Shown: positions 8,245 through 15,208, counted from the first letter of the stretch. The stretch: 16,939 nucleotides of DNA from Acidimicrobiia bacterium (GCA_019244985.1 JAFASB010000132.1:1-16939); one strand, 5' to 3'. Program-made: numbers and translations. The notes: generated by a model from the letters alone, not told the origin.

Positions 8245-9477
8245 ATGTCTGTGGCATCGATGGTCGAAGAGATCCTCGGCACTGACCTGCCGGTTGCCTT
8301 CGAGGCATATGACGGGAGCCGGTGCGGCCCGGCGGACGCACCGGCCACGATCGTGCTCCGCTCCCCCGTCGCCCTGCAGCGAATCCTGACGGCACCGGGA
8401 GAGCTGGGCTTCGGGCGGGCGTACGTGGCGGGCGACCTCGACGTCGAGGGCGACATCTGGGCCGCCCTATCGCTTCGTGATCGCATGCCGTCGGTCAGCC
8501 TCGCGCCACGACAGTGGCTGACGATGCTCCGTCTGGTCGGAGCGGCGGGACTGCGGAGGCCGACGCCGCCCCCTGAGGAGATCCACCTGCACGGACGCCG
8601 CCACAGCAAGAGCAGGGACGCGGCGGCCATCTCCCACCACTACGACGTCTCCAACGATTTCTACGCCCTGGTGCTCGGGTCGACGATGACCTACTCGTGT
8701 GCCGTGTGGGCCCACCCCGCGGTGACCCTCGACGAGGCCCAGGAAGCCAAGTACGAGCTGATCTCCCGAAAGCTCGACCTCCAGCCGGGCATGCGCCTGC
8801 TCGACATCGGCTGCGGCTGGGGCGGCATGGTCATGCACGCGGCGCGCCACCACGGCGTGACTGCAGTCGGCGTCACTCTGTCGCAGAAGCAGGCAGAGCT
8901 GGCCGAGAAGCGCATCGCAGAGGCCGGCCTCGGCGATGTCGTCGAGATCCGCGTCCAGGACTACCGCGACGTCGACGACGGGCCCTACGACGCCATCAGC
9001 AGCATCGGCATGTTCGAACACGTCGGCCTGTCGCAGGTTCAGGAGTACTTCGACCGCGTCCACACACTCCTGCGGCCCCACGGCCGCTTCCTGAACCACG
9101 CCATCGGCCGCCCGCCGTTTGACCGGCCCAGGTTCGCCCGCACTGGCTTCATCGACCGCTACGTCTTCCCCGACGGCGAGCTCCACGAGGTCGGCACGAT
9201 CGTCTCTGCCATCCAAGAGGCCGGGTTCGAAGTTCGCCACCTGGAGAATCTCCGGGAGCACTACGCCCTCACCTTGCGGGCGTGGGTCGCCAACCTCGAA
9301 GCCGACTGGGACGAGGCGGTGCGCCTCGCCGGCCTCGCCAAGGCCCGCATCTGGCGGCTCTACATGGCGGGCTCCGCCGTCAACTTCGAGGTCGGCAGCA
9401 CCCAGATCCACCAGGTGCTGGCGACGCGCTCGGAGGACGGTGTCAGCGGGATGCCGCTGCGCCCGACGTTCCAGTAG
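8245..9477 (+). CDS. Cyclopropane-fatty-acyl-phospholipid synthase family methyltransferase
   Basis: A 410-residue SAM-dependent enzyme that adds a methylene or methyl group across the double bond of membrane fatty acyl chains. After an N-terminal lipid-binding domain come the family blocks HHYDVSNDFY (131-140), TYSCAVW with Cys152, LLDIGCGWGG (185-194, SAM site), GMFEHVG with Glu258 (255-261), NHAIG with His285, FIDRYVFPDGEL (302-313) and Tyr340. These match the bicarbonate and substrate site residues known in E. coli Cfa, apart from a Ser where that enzyme has its late Cys. It could instead be a paralogue making a methyl-branched lipid such as tuberculostearate. It starts 19 bases after the MFS gene with no clear ribosome site; CATACT 6 bases upstream may be a weak -10 for a leaderless message. 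Confidence 0.9.
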   Translation: MSVASMVEEILGTDLPVAFEAYDGSRCGPADAPATIVLRSPVALQRILTAPGELGFGRAYVAGDLDVEGDIWAALSLRDRMPSVSLAPRQWLTMLRLVGAAGLRRPTPPPEEIHLHGRRHSKSRDAAAISHHYDVSNDFYALVLGSTMTYSCAVWAHPAVTLDEAQEAKYELISRKLDLQPGMRLLDIGCGWGGMVMHAARHHGVTAVGVTLSQKQAELAEKRIAEAGLGDVVEIRVQDYRDVDDGPYDAISSIGMFEHVGLSQVQEYFDRVHTLLRPHGRFLNHAIGRPPFDRPRFARTGFIDRYVFPDGELHEVGTIVSAIQEAGFEVRHLENLREHYALTLRAWVANLEADWDEAVRLAGLAKARIWRLYMAGSAVNFEVGSTQIHQVLATRSEDGVSGMPLRPTFQ

Positions 9478-9495
9478 CGCAGTCTCCTAGCAGTT

Positions 9496-9511
9496 GCGCG
9501 GCGGCCCGCGC
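9496..9511. terminator. GC hairpin between convergent genes
   Basis: GCGCGG and CCGCGC form a 6-base-pair stem with a CGGC loop in the 41-base gap between the convergent methyltransferase and acylphosphatase genes. No T-tract follows on either strand, so this would be a U-less bidirectional terminator. Placement supports it; the short stem does not prove it. Confidence 0.35.
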
Positions 9512-9518
9512 TCACCGC

Positions 9519-9788
9519 TCAGCGGACCCGGAAGCCCGACTCTCCCTGCGGGTTCTCGTCGGTGACCTCGACGCGTTCCACGTGGGCGCGGCGCGGGCCC
9601 TGCCGCATCCAGGAGACCATGCGGTCGACGGCGTCGGCGTCGCCTTCGAAGACGGCCTCTAGGGCTCCGTCGTTGCGGTTGCGGACCGAGCCCGAGACGC
9701 CAGCCGAGGACGCCACTCGCAGGCAGCTGTCGCGGAAGAACACCCCCTGCACGCGCCCGTAGGCGACGACCCGCCGTCGCACAGCCAT
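9519..9788 (-). CDS. acyP: Acylphosphatase
   Basis: An 89-residue enzyme that hydrolyses carboxyl-phosphate bonds such as in acetyl phosphate and carbamoyl phosphate. The diagnostic stretch GRVQGVFFRDSC (11-22) carries the phosphate-binding loop and catalytic Arg19, and SVRNRNDGALEAVFEGD (34-50) carries Asn37, the second catalytic residue. Length is normal for the family. A reading frame extends much further upstream, but it runs antisense through the VOC gene, and ATG 9788 is the start that matches family length. No ribosome site precedes it; TAGGGT 8 bases upstream suggests a leaderless message, sharing its TA step with the -10 of the divergent VOC gene. Confidence 0.92.
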   Translation of the reverse strand: MAVRRRVVAYGRVQGVFFRDSCLRVASSAGVSGSVRNRNDGALEAVFEGDADAVDRMVSWMRQGPRRAHVERVEVTDENPQGESGFRVR

Positions 9789-9796
9789 CCCGGTCG

Positions 9797-9806
9797 ACCC
9801 TACGCT
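9797..9806. promoter_or_regulatory. Overlapping divergent -10 boxes (bidirectional promoter)
   Basis: Between acylphosphatase and the VOC gene the plus strand reads ACCCTACGCT. Plus-strand TACGCT (9801-9806) lies 9 bases before ATG 9816. Minus-strand TAGGGT (9802-9797) lies 8 bases before ATG 9788. Both fit the actinobacterial TANNNT -10 at leaderless spacing, and the two boxes share the same TA dinucleotide at 9801-9802. Confidence 0.5.
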
Positions 9807-9815
9807 CGCCGTCTC

Positions 9816-10199
9816 ATGGAGGTGCTGTCCGCCCGGGTCATCCTTCGCCCCGTCGACCTCGAACGCTCCTTGCACTTCTACGGCCAGACGCTGGGCCTGA
9901 AGATCTACCGGGAGTACGGCAGTGGCAAGGGCCGCGGCGTCGTGTTCTTCATCGGCGGCGGTTACCTCGAGCTCACCGGCAACGGCCCGGCCGTGGACTT
10001 CGAGAAGCTCTCGCTGTGGCTGCAGGTGCCCGACCTCGACGCGGTCCACACTCGTCTGGCGGCGGCCGGCGTCGACATCGTCGACCCGCCCCAACGCAAG
10101 CCGTGGGGCCTCCTCGAGATGTGGATCCACGACCCCGACGGCCTGTCGATCGTCGTCGTCGAGGTCCCCGAGGACCACCCCCTCCGCCGCCGCGCCTGA
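9816..10199 (+). CDS. VOC (glyoxalase/bleomycin-resistance fold) protein
   Basis: A 127-residue protein with the two-module VOC fold. The first module shows VDLERSLHFYGQTLGLKI (13-30), the usual opening helix; the end shows DPDGLSIVVVEV (107-118). Candidate metal ligands are Glu52 (YLELT) and Glu116, but the first-strand position that is usually His holds Arg7, so metal binding and catalysis are uncertain. Family members include lactoylglutathione lyase, dioxygenases and antibiotic-binding proteins. No substrate can be assigned. The start is leaderless-like behind TACGCT, divergent from acylphosphatase, and the stop is only 3 bases from that of the convergent DUF3151 gene. Confidence 0.85.
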   Translation: MEVLSARVILRPVDLERSLHFYGQTLGLKIYREYGSGKGRGVVFFIGGGYLELTGNGPAVDFEKLSLWLQVPDLDAVHTRLAAAGVDIVDPPQRKPWGLLEMWIHDPDGLSIVVVEVPEDHPLRRRA

Positions 10200-10202
10200 T
10201 CG

Positions 10203-10616
10203 TTACCGGTCGGGCGGGGGCCAGTCGGGGTCGAGCTGGCGGAGAAACTGGGCGCAGCGTTCGGCTTCGTCGCTCTCGCCGATCGCCTCTGCGGTACGGC
10301 GGAGGCCATCGAGGGAGCGCAGGAAGCCGCGGTTGGACTCATGGCGCCAGCGGACGTAGCCCGATCCTCGCCACCCCGATTGGCGGAGCCGGTCAAGGCC
10401 CCGGTGGTACCCCACTCGGTAATAGGCGTAGGCCTCGACGTCGTCGCGGCCGAGGTCGCCCAGCTGCGACCACGCCTCCAGCGAGCGCGGCCACCTGCGC
10501 GCGACGGCGGCGACCGCATCTCGACTCTTGGCCTCCCGGAGCGCAGCGCGCACTTCCTCGGGCTCGGGTTCGAGCACGGTCTCAGGTGGACCCTGGCTGA
10601 ACGACACGTCCGACAT
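10203..10616 (-). CDS. DUF3151 family protein
   Basis: A 137-residue soluble protein. The middle and end are strongly diagnostic of the actinobacterial DUF3151 family: AYAYYRVGYHRGLDRLR (62-78), GWRGSG (81-86), a HESNRGFLRSL stretch (92-102) and EAIGESDEAERCAQFL-like helix (110-125). An earlier segment, PETVLEPEP, matches the usual N-terminal PPTVLP block. The family is conserved in actinobacteria but its biochemical role is not established; repeated helices suggest a TPR-like fold. Its ATG overlaps the stop of the preceding exported-protein gene by one base (TGATG), so the two are probably translated together. Confidence 0.88.
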   Translation of the reverse strand: MSDVSFSQGPPETVLEPEPEEVRAALREAKSRDAVAAVARRWPRSLEAWSQLGDLGRDDVEAYAYYRVGYHRGLDRLRQSGWRGSGYVRWRHESNRGFLRSLDGLRRTAEAIGESDEAERCAQFLRQLDPDWPPPDR

Positions 10617-11842
10617 CAGCGCCTCCCGACGGAGCGGGCGTACACCGGCCACGGGTACTCGGCCATCGCCGCCCACTGCTCCTGGTTTATCTCCTGCCAG
10701 TCCCAGAACGAGGCGCCGACCGCGCCACCGGCATGCGCCACGTCCAAGAAGCGCCACGTCTCGTCGCCACTGGGCTGCACGCGCCGCCCGCCCTCGTCGG
10801 CCATGTTGTACGCCTGCCCGATGACGTGCACCGGACGCAGCGCGGCCAGCCGCGAGATCGCCTGCGCTGCCGCGGCGCCCGGTTCGGTGCAGCCCCAGTA
10901 GACCATCGCCGCGAAGCCGTCGACGTAGGGGGCGACCGCCCCGTAGGGGTACGACGACCACAGGCGGTCGGTGGGACGGAACACGGTGGCGATCACCGGC
11001 CGGTCAGGCGACGCAGCGTTCACCTGGCCGAGATACACCTGCAGACGGCGCTCGGTCACCAGCACCCCCTCCGATCCCGTCTCCAGGTCGGGGCTGAAGC
11101 CGTCCAGACGTTCGCCGCGCGGCCCTCGCCAGGCGAGGGCGTCCGCGGTCCAGCGGGCGTCGAACGACGGGTCGTACAGGTACGGGAACCCCCACCCCAT
11201 CACCGAGATGCCGCGGGCGTGCGCTTTGGGTACGAGCTCGTTCAAGGCGTTGGCGGCGTAGAACCCGTCCTGGGAGTCTCCCACCCGGACCCACAGCTGG
11301 CTCAGACCGGCGGCGTCGGCCTTGGTGACGATGGAGTCCGCGTTGCCGTTCTCGCTGCGGTTGAACTGCCAAAGCCACATGCCCTTCCCGGCCAGCGCGT
11401 CGAGGCCCACGGTGCGGCCAGTAGGTGGCGGCGCCGGTTGCGGCAGGGCCGCCTCGGGCACGAGGACCGCCGGGTGCCACGGCGGCGCCGAGGGCGGACC
11501 GGGCGGCGGTGGCGGCGGTGGACAGCCGGCGAGCGGCACCGGGCCCGTCGGCCGCGGGATCGGCGGAGGGACGACAGTCGTCGCCGGCTCGGGCGCGACC
11601 GCCGGCACGCCTGCAGCGTCGACCGGGGCCTGGTTGGCGGGCTCGGCGCGGGGCGACGCCGGAGCGGCCGGTGAGGGCGACGGCCGCCCGCCGACGGCCG
11701 CGGCCGAGCTCAGCCCGGCCAAGAGCACGACGGCGACGGCGACGGCGAGGAAGCGGTGCACTGCAGGACCATTTTCTCGCGGGCGCAGCGGCGTCCGGAC
11801 GCGCCACGCCGGAAAGCGCTGGTCGCCCGCGCTGTCGGCCAT
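10616..11842 (-). CDS. Exported proline-rich protein with TIM-barrel (glycoside-hydrolase-like) domain
   Basis: A 408-residue protein. A hydrophobic segment HRFLAVAVAVVLLAGLSSAAA (29-49) after an Arg-rich start is a signal peptide or membrane anchor. A Pro/Ala-rich linker (about 50-145), including a run of prolines near 108-114, leads to a C-terminal domain starting GKGMWLWQF. Alternating strands and helices (LWVRVGD, ISVMGWGFPYLY, GFSPDLET, PVIATVFRP, GFAAMVYWG, HVIGQAYN, GASFWDWQE) read like a (beta/alpha)8 barrel; Asp252 and Glu254 in PDLET are candidate acid residues. I cannot place it in a named hydrolase family, and it may be a non-enzymatic or peptidoglycan-directed domain. A GTG at 11761 would give a more ordinary signal peptide and is a real alternative start. 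Confidence 0.75.
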   Translation of the reverse strand: MADSAGDQRFPAWRVRTPLRPRENGPAVHRFLAVAVAVVLLAGLSSAAAVGGRPSPSPAAPASPRAEPANQAPVDAAGVPAVAPEPATTVVPPPIPRPTGPVPLAGCPPPPPPPGPPSAPPWHPAVLVPEAALPQPAPPPTGRTVGLDALAGKGMWLWQFNRSENGNADSIVTKADAAGLSQLWVRVGDSQDGFYAANALNELVPKAHARGISVMGWGFPYLYDPSFDARWTADALAWRGPRGERLDGFSPDLETGSEGVLVTERRLQVYLGQVNAASPDRPVIATVFRPTDRLWSSYPYGAVAPYVDGFAAMVYWGCTEPGAAAAQAISRLAALRPVHVIGQAYNMADEGGRRVQPSGDETWRFLDVAHAGGAVGASFWDWQEINQEQWAAMAEYPWPVYARSVGRR

Positions 11843-11846
11843 GGTC

Positions 11847-11852
11847 TAAGGT
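11847..11852 (+). promoter_or_regulatory. Candidate -10 box for the 77-codon gene
   Basis: TAAGGT fits the TANNNT -10 consensus, with a transcription start expected near 11859 and the ribosome site following at 11869. It lies in the short gap before the divergent exported-protein gene. No clear -35 is seen. Confidence 0.4.
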
Positions 11853-11868
11853 CGTGGAAACTCAGCCG

Positions 11869-11874
11869 AGGAGG
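11869..11874 (+). promoter_or_regulatory. Ribosome binding site fixing GTG start at 11880
   Basis: A perfect AGGAGG 5 bases before GTG 11880, one of the two strongest ribosome sites in the window. It decides the GTG start over nearby alternatives. Confidence 0.8.
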
Positions 11875-11879
11875 TACGT

Positions 11880-12113
11880 GTGGCGTTCGATGGGGTGATC
11901 GACGAGCACTTCCTGGCCCGGTATCGGGCCCTTCTCGATGCGGAGGACACGGCGTTCGATGAACTCGAACATGCCTACGAGGATGGGGACCGCGAGCACT
12001 TCTCGCTGGACCTCGACGCGTGGCACCGCGCCGTGAGCCGCCGGCTGGAGTACCTCCAGCGAACCGGCGTCGAGCTCAACGGCTCGACGTCGACCCTCCA
12101 ACAGCTCGTCTAG
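11880..12113 (+). CDS. Hypothetical acidic protein, 77 aa
   Basis: The start is GTG 11880, behind a perfect AGGAGG. The product is small, acidic and mostly helical in appearance, with two acidic stretches (ALLDAEDTAFDELEHAYEDGD, about 18-38, and FSLDLDAWHRAVSRRLEYLQ, about 41-60). No signal peptide, cysteine or membrane segment is seen. I do not recognise a family. The strong ribosome site and separate -10 box mark it as a real gene. It diverges from the exported TIM-barrel gene and precedes the secreted cupredoxin gene by 135 bases, with a small CGGGC/GCCCG hairpin at 12119-12134 just after its stop. Confidence 0.7.
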   Translation: MAFDGVIDEHFLARYRALLDAEDTAFDELEHAYEDGDREHFSLDLDAWHRAVSRRLEYLQRTGVELNGSTSTLQQLV

Positions 12114-12248
12114 GGCCCCGGGCCAACCAGCCCGACACGGGCGTCGCGTGGCGCGCCCTGCCCGCCAGAGCGGCGCGCGGCCGAACCGATGATCATCCGC
12201 CCACCGGAACCGGCGCGTAGAGCCGACGGAGAGGGAGGATCTGGGCAT

Positions 12249-12944
12249 ATGCCGCTGGTCAGAAGACCGTCCCGCCGCATGGTCGTGCCGGCCCTGGTTG
12301 CCGAGTTCTTCCTCGCGCTCGCCTGGGGGCCGCTGCGCGGCTTCCCTCCCGCGCACGCCCAGACGAGCGCGCCCGCGCTGCACATCAGCATGAAGGACTT
12401 CGCCTTCATGCCGGCCAAGCCGCCGCCGATCAAGGTGGGCACGACGGTGACGTGGACCTACGACGAGAGCGCCACCGACCCGATGCCCAACTGCGAGACG
12501 CCGGTGCTCTCGACCCAGTGCCCGGGCCACACAGCCACGGCCTCGACCAAAGGCCCTGACGGCAAGCCCGTCTTCAACTCCCCCACCCTGAAGAAGGCGG
12601 GCGCCTCGTACTCGTTCACATTCACGAAGCCGGGCACGTACGCCTACTACTGCATCTATCACGGGGGGACGACGGCGACCGGTAAGAACAACCCGATCAC
12701 CAACATGAACGGCACGATCGTGGTCGAGGGTGATGCCGCGCCTGCGCCCGCAGCCGCAACCACGCCACAAAAGGCGACCGCCACGACGGTCGCGACCCAC
12801 GTCCTCGCTCGGTCGACGACCAATGGCTCGAGCGGCGGGACCGGCCTCGCCACTACCGGCGGACCGGCGGTCTTCGGCTGGGCCCTCGTGCCGATCGCCG
12901 GGGGGCTGGCGGTTCGGTTACGGACCCGACGCCAGCAGCTCTGA
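12249..12944 (+). CDS. Secreted cupredoxin with C-terminal LATTG sorting signal
   Basis: A 231-residue copper protein, probably anchored outside the cell. A signal peptide (Arg-rich start, hydrophobic 12-27) ends at AHA (35-37). The cupredoxin domain (about 43-161) has type I ligands His94 (GHTATAS), Cys135 and His138 (YYCIYH) and Met153 (NMNGTIVV). Unusually, fourteen residues separate the second His from the Met, where only a few are usual, and an earlier insertion carries Cys82 and Cys91. After a Thr/Ala/Pro linker the end is Leu200-Ala-Thr-Thr-Gly204, a hydrophobic stretch and RLRTRRQQ, the layout of a class E sortase (LAXTG) substrate. ATG 12249 is chosen because GGGAGGA lies about 8 bases upstream. 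Likely role: extracellular electron transfer or copper handling. Its 3' end overlaps the convergent deacetylase. Confidence 0.88.
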   Translation: MPLVRRPSRRMVVPALVAEFFLALAWGPLRGFPPAHAQTSAPALHISMKDFAFMPAKPPPIKVGTTVTWTYDESATDPMPNCETPVLSTQCPGHTATASTKGPDGKPVFNSPTLKKAGASYSFTFTKPGTYAYYCIYHGGTTATGKNNPITNMNGTIVVEGDAAPAPAAATTPQKATATTVATHVLARSTTNGSSGGTGLATTGGPAVFGWALVPIAGGLAVRLRTRRQQL

Positions 12945-13748
12945 GAGCTTCACCAGCTGCAGCCCCCGCCCTCGCAAGCCGTCGACGATGCGGGGCAGCG
13001 CCAGCGCGGTGAGCGGCGCCGTGTTGCCGCCGGTGAGATGCATCACGATGATCGAGCCGTTCTTGGCCGATCGCAGGGTCTGGTCGACGATGGCGTTGAC
13101 CGACGTCCCGAAGGCGTCACCGCTGACGTCGTCGTACTGCACGACCACCACGCCCGTCGCCGCCACCGCGTCGAGCGCCCGCTGGTCGTAGCACCCGCCG
13201 GGGAAGCGGAAGTAGGGCGTCGGCTGGCTCGTGAACCGGCGGAGAAGCTGCTCGGACTGGTCCACGTCCGCAGCCATCTGGGTGACGGGCAGAGCCCGAC
13301 CCAGGTGGTAGCAGGGCGTCTTGAACGGGCGATGGCTGTAGGAGTGGCTGGCGAGCTCGAACAGCGGGTCCGCGGCCAGGCTGGTGGTGACGTCGGGATA
13401 GCGCTCGATCCACTTGCCGGCGAGGAAGATCGTCGCCGGCACGCGCATTTGGCGCAGCTCGCTGATGGCCGTCTGATTCACGAACGACTTCACCGTGCCG
13501 CGGTCGAGCTCGGCGAGCATCCCGTCGGTCATGTTGGTGTCGAACGTCAGGGCGACCAGTGGACGGTCGGGCGATCCGTGGAACACGACCCCCCGCGGCG
13601 GCGACCCGGGCGTCGGTGGGGTTGTCGTTGTCGGGGCGGACAGGACCGTGCCCGCATGCGCCGACGGCACGTGCACCTCGCTCCTCGCCGTCGAGCACGC
13701 CGCCCCGCAGACGAGCGCGATCAGAACCGCCAAGCCCCCCAATCGCAC
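12918..13748 (-). CDS. Polysaccharide deacetylase (NodB-like) family lipoprotein
   Basis: A 276-residue exported protein of carbohydrate esterase family 4 type, which removes acetyl groups from peptidoglycan or other polysaccharide. The N-terminus is a short hydrophobic signal ending CGAAC-S (Cys18), a weak lipobox, then a Thr/Pro linker. NodB motifs: LTFDTN (Asp70, but Thr71 in place of the usual metal Asp), ASHSYSH (His135, His139), FRFPGG (Arg181, Pro183), an Asp pair at 206-207 and IIVMHL (His237). The missing second Asp resembles the TFDN variant of the PdaA group, so it may still act. Start is GTG 13748, with GGAAGA directly before it and TAGCCT 6 bases upstream. The last 27 bases overlap the cupredoxin gene end-to-end. 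Confidence 0.85.
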   Translation of the reverse strand: MRLGGLAVLIALVCGAACSTARSEVHVPSAHAGTVLSAPTTTTPPTPGSPPRGVVFHGSPDRPLVALTFDTNMTDGMLAELDRGTVKSFVNQTAISELRQMRVPATIFLAGKWIERYPDVTTSLAADPLFELASHSYSHRPFKTPCYHLGRALPVTQMAADVDQSEQLLRRFTSQPTPYFRFPGGCYDQRALDAVAATGVVVVQYDDVSGDAFGTSVNAIVDQTLRSAKNGSIIVMHLTGGNTAPLTALALPRIVDGLRGRGLQLVKLSELLASGP

Positions 13749-13754
13749 TCTTCC

Positions 13755-13760
13755 AGGCTA
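13755..13760 (-). promoter_or_regulatory. Candidate -10 box of the deacetylase gene
   Basis: TAGCCT on the minus strand, 6 bases before GTG 13748, matches TANNNT at a leaderless-type distance. The bases between, GGAAGA, could also serve as a very close ribosome site, so the call is tentative. Confidence 0.4.
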
Positions 13761-13779
13761 CGGGACGGGCGCCGGTGCG

Positions 13780-15201
13780 TCAGTGGATCTTGCACTCGGC
13801 GCCGAGCGAACCGTCGGTGTGACGGGTGCACTGGGTCCCCCAGCCCTCGCGCAGCACCTGGTCGACGACGTCGGGGTGGGCGCGCCGGTTGGCGTCGAGC
13901 GTCGGCCTCACAAGGTGGGTCGGACCCGCGTAGCCAGGCGGAAAGACGTCCTTCCACTCGCGCCCCAGCTGGTAGGCCGGGTCGGTCGGCGCCGGGCCGG
14001 ATGAGCGCTCGAGGGTGACGATGATCATCTCGTCCTCGGTCCGGGCCAGGTGGCTCTGCGCCGTGAATCCGAACTCCACCGAGGCGAACTTGAACCGGCC
14101 CATCGTCTCGATGGTGCTGACGACACGGCGGTGGTCGGCCGACCCGCCTTGTTGGATGGCCCGCACCAGCGTGCCGAGGCCGTCGGCCGGCAGCTCCTCG
14201 CCACCCGTCGGCGTCTTGTTCGAGTACTTCTTCATCCAGTCACGGATGGCGAACGTCGGGAGATAGACGAGGCCGCCGATGTGCCAGGCAGTGACCGAGC
14301 CCGTCTTCGCCGCGCCCTGCGCCAGATCGACGAACGACTTGTCGCCCGTGCCCGTGGGCGCGCCGATGACGTGGGGGTGCCAGTCGGCGCCCTTGGCCGT
14401 CGGGGTGTCGACGTACGCGGCGCCGAGCTGCTCGAGCTGCTGCGCGACTCCAGCGGTGTTCGGGGCCAGTCCCCAGACGAGCAGGGCTTCGGAGTGCTGC
14501 GGCTTGAGGCGCTGCAGTTGGGGACCGAACTCCGAGGCGAAGACGTTGAAGCTCTCGATACCGGTGGGCGTGATCCCGAACTGCCCGGCGGAATCGGTGA
14601 AGTACTTCTTCACTCCTTCACTGACCGTGGAGTCGAAGAGGAGGCCCACGCGCTTGTAGCCCCGGTCCTCGGCGAGGTACCGACACAGCACCTTCACCGC
14701 CATGCTCTCGGGCATCACGAACTGGAACACCGAGCGTTCGTCGTTGGCCGGATAGAGGTCGTTGCTCGACGCCGGGTCCTCGAACACCGCCATCGCCGGC
14801 ATCTGGTCGCGCTTGATCAGGTTCCGGCTCTCGTCGAAGCCGAGCCCCCCGCACCAGAGCACGCCGACGACGTGGGGATCGCCGGAGAACTCCTGGTACG
14901 CCTTGACGCCCGCCGTGAGCTCCTGACCGGCGTCGCGCTGCACGAGCTCGACCTTGCGCCCACCGACACCGCCGGTGGCATTGATCTGCTGCACGGCGGC
15001 GTCGAGCGAGTTCCTGGTGATCGTCCCCACGAAGCTGCCGACGCCGGAGTACGGCGCGATGACCCCAACCTTGATCGTGTCGCTCGCACCGGCGCGCTTC
15101 GGGCTGCTGGAACAGGCAGCGAAGACAGGGGCACTCGCCGCTCCGACGCCGAGTCCGACACCCCAGCGAAGGACGCGGCGACGCGAGATCTCGGACCTCA
15201 C
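13780..15201 (-). CDS. LIV-type ABC transporter substrate-binding protein (Tat lipoprotein)
   Basis: A 473-residue extracytoplasmic solute receptor of the branched-chain amino acid (Peripla_BP_6) group. The N-terminus has a twin-arginine signal (SRRRVLRWG, residues 6-14), a hydrophobic run and a lipobox FAAC with Cys30, so a folded lipoprotein exported by Tat is likely. The mature part begins IKVGVIAPYSGVGSFVG and continues with AVQQINATGGVGGRKVELV, the family's first lobe. No permease or ATPase gene is adjacent, so the transporter partners are elsewhere. Such proteins in this group bind amino acids, amides, aromatic acids or other small organics; the ligand is unknown. It starts at GTG 15201 behind TACCCT at leaderless spacing, only 20 bases after the P450 stop. 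Confidence 0.92.
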   Translation of the reverse strand: MRSEISRRRVLRWGVGLGVGAASAPVFAACSSSPKRAGASDTIKVGVIAPYSGVGSFVGTITRNSLDAAVQQINATGGVGGRKVELVQRDAGQELTAGVKAYQEFSGDPHVVGVLWCGGLGFDESRNLIKRDQMPAMAVFEDPASSNDLYPANDERSVFQFVMPESMAVKVLCRYLAEDRGYKRVGLLFDSTVSEGVKKYFTDSAGQFGITPTGIESFNVFASEFGPQLQRLKPQHSEALLVWGLAPNTAGVAQQLEQLGAAYVDTPTAKGADWHPHVIGAPTGTGDKSFVDLAQGAAKTGSVTAWHIGGLVYLPTFAIRDWMKKYSNKTPTGGEELPADGLGTLVRAIQQGGSADHRRVVSTIETMGRFKFASVEFGFTAQSHLARTEDEMIIVTLERSSGPAPTDPAYQLGREWKDVFPPGYAGPTHLVRPTLDANRRAHPDVVDQVLREGWGTQCTRHTDGSLGAECKIH

Positions 15202-15208
15202 GGTCCGA

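Noticed and set aside
6920..8389. Plus-strand 489-codon ORF overlapping the MFS gene
   Set aside because: Arg/Pro/His-rich out-of-frame shadow; the MFS frame has motif A and membrane segments.
9519..10178. 219-codon version of acylphosphatase
   Set aside because: The extension is antisense to the VOC gene; the family is about 90 residues long.
10203..10961. Longer minus-strand reading of the DUF3151 frame (252 codons)
   Set aside because: The extra N-terminal part is an out-of-frame reading of the exported TIM-barrel gene; the family start at 10616 and TGATG overlap decide the shorter gene.
12114..12248. Possible hairpin terminator CGGGC/GCCCG after the 77-codon gene
   Set aside because: Five base pairs with no T-tract in a very GC-rich gap; too weak to list as a feature.
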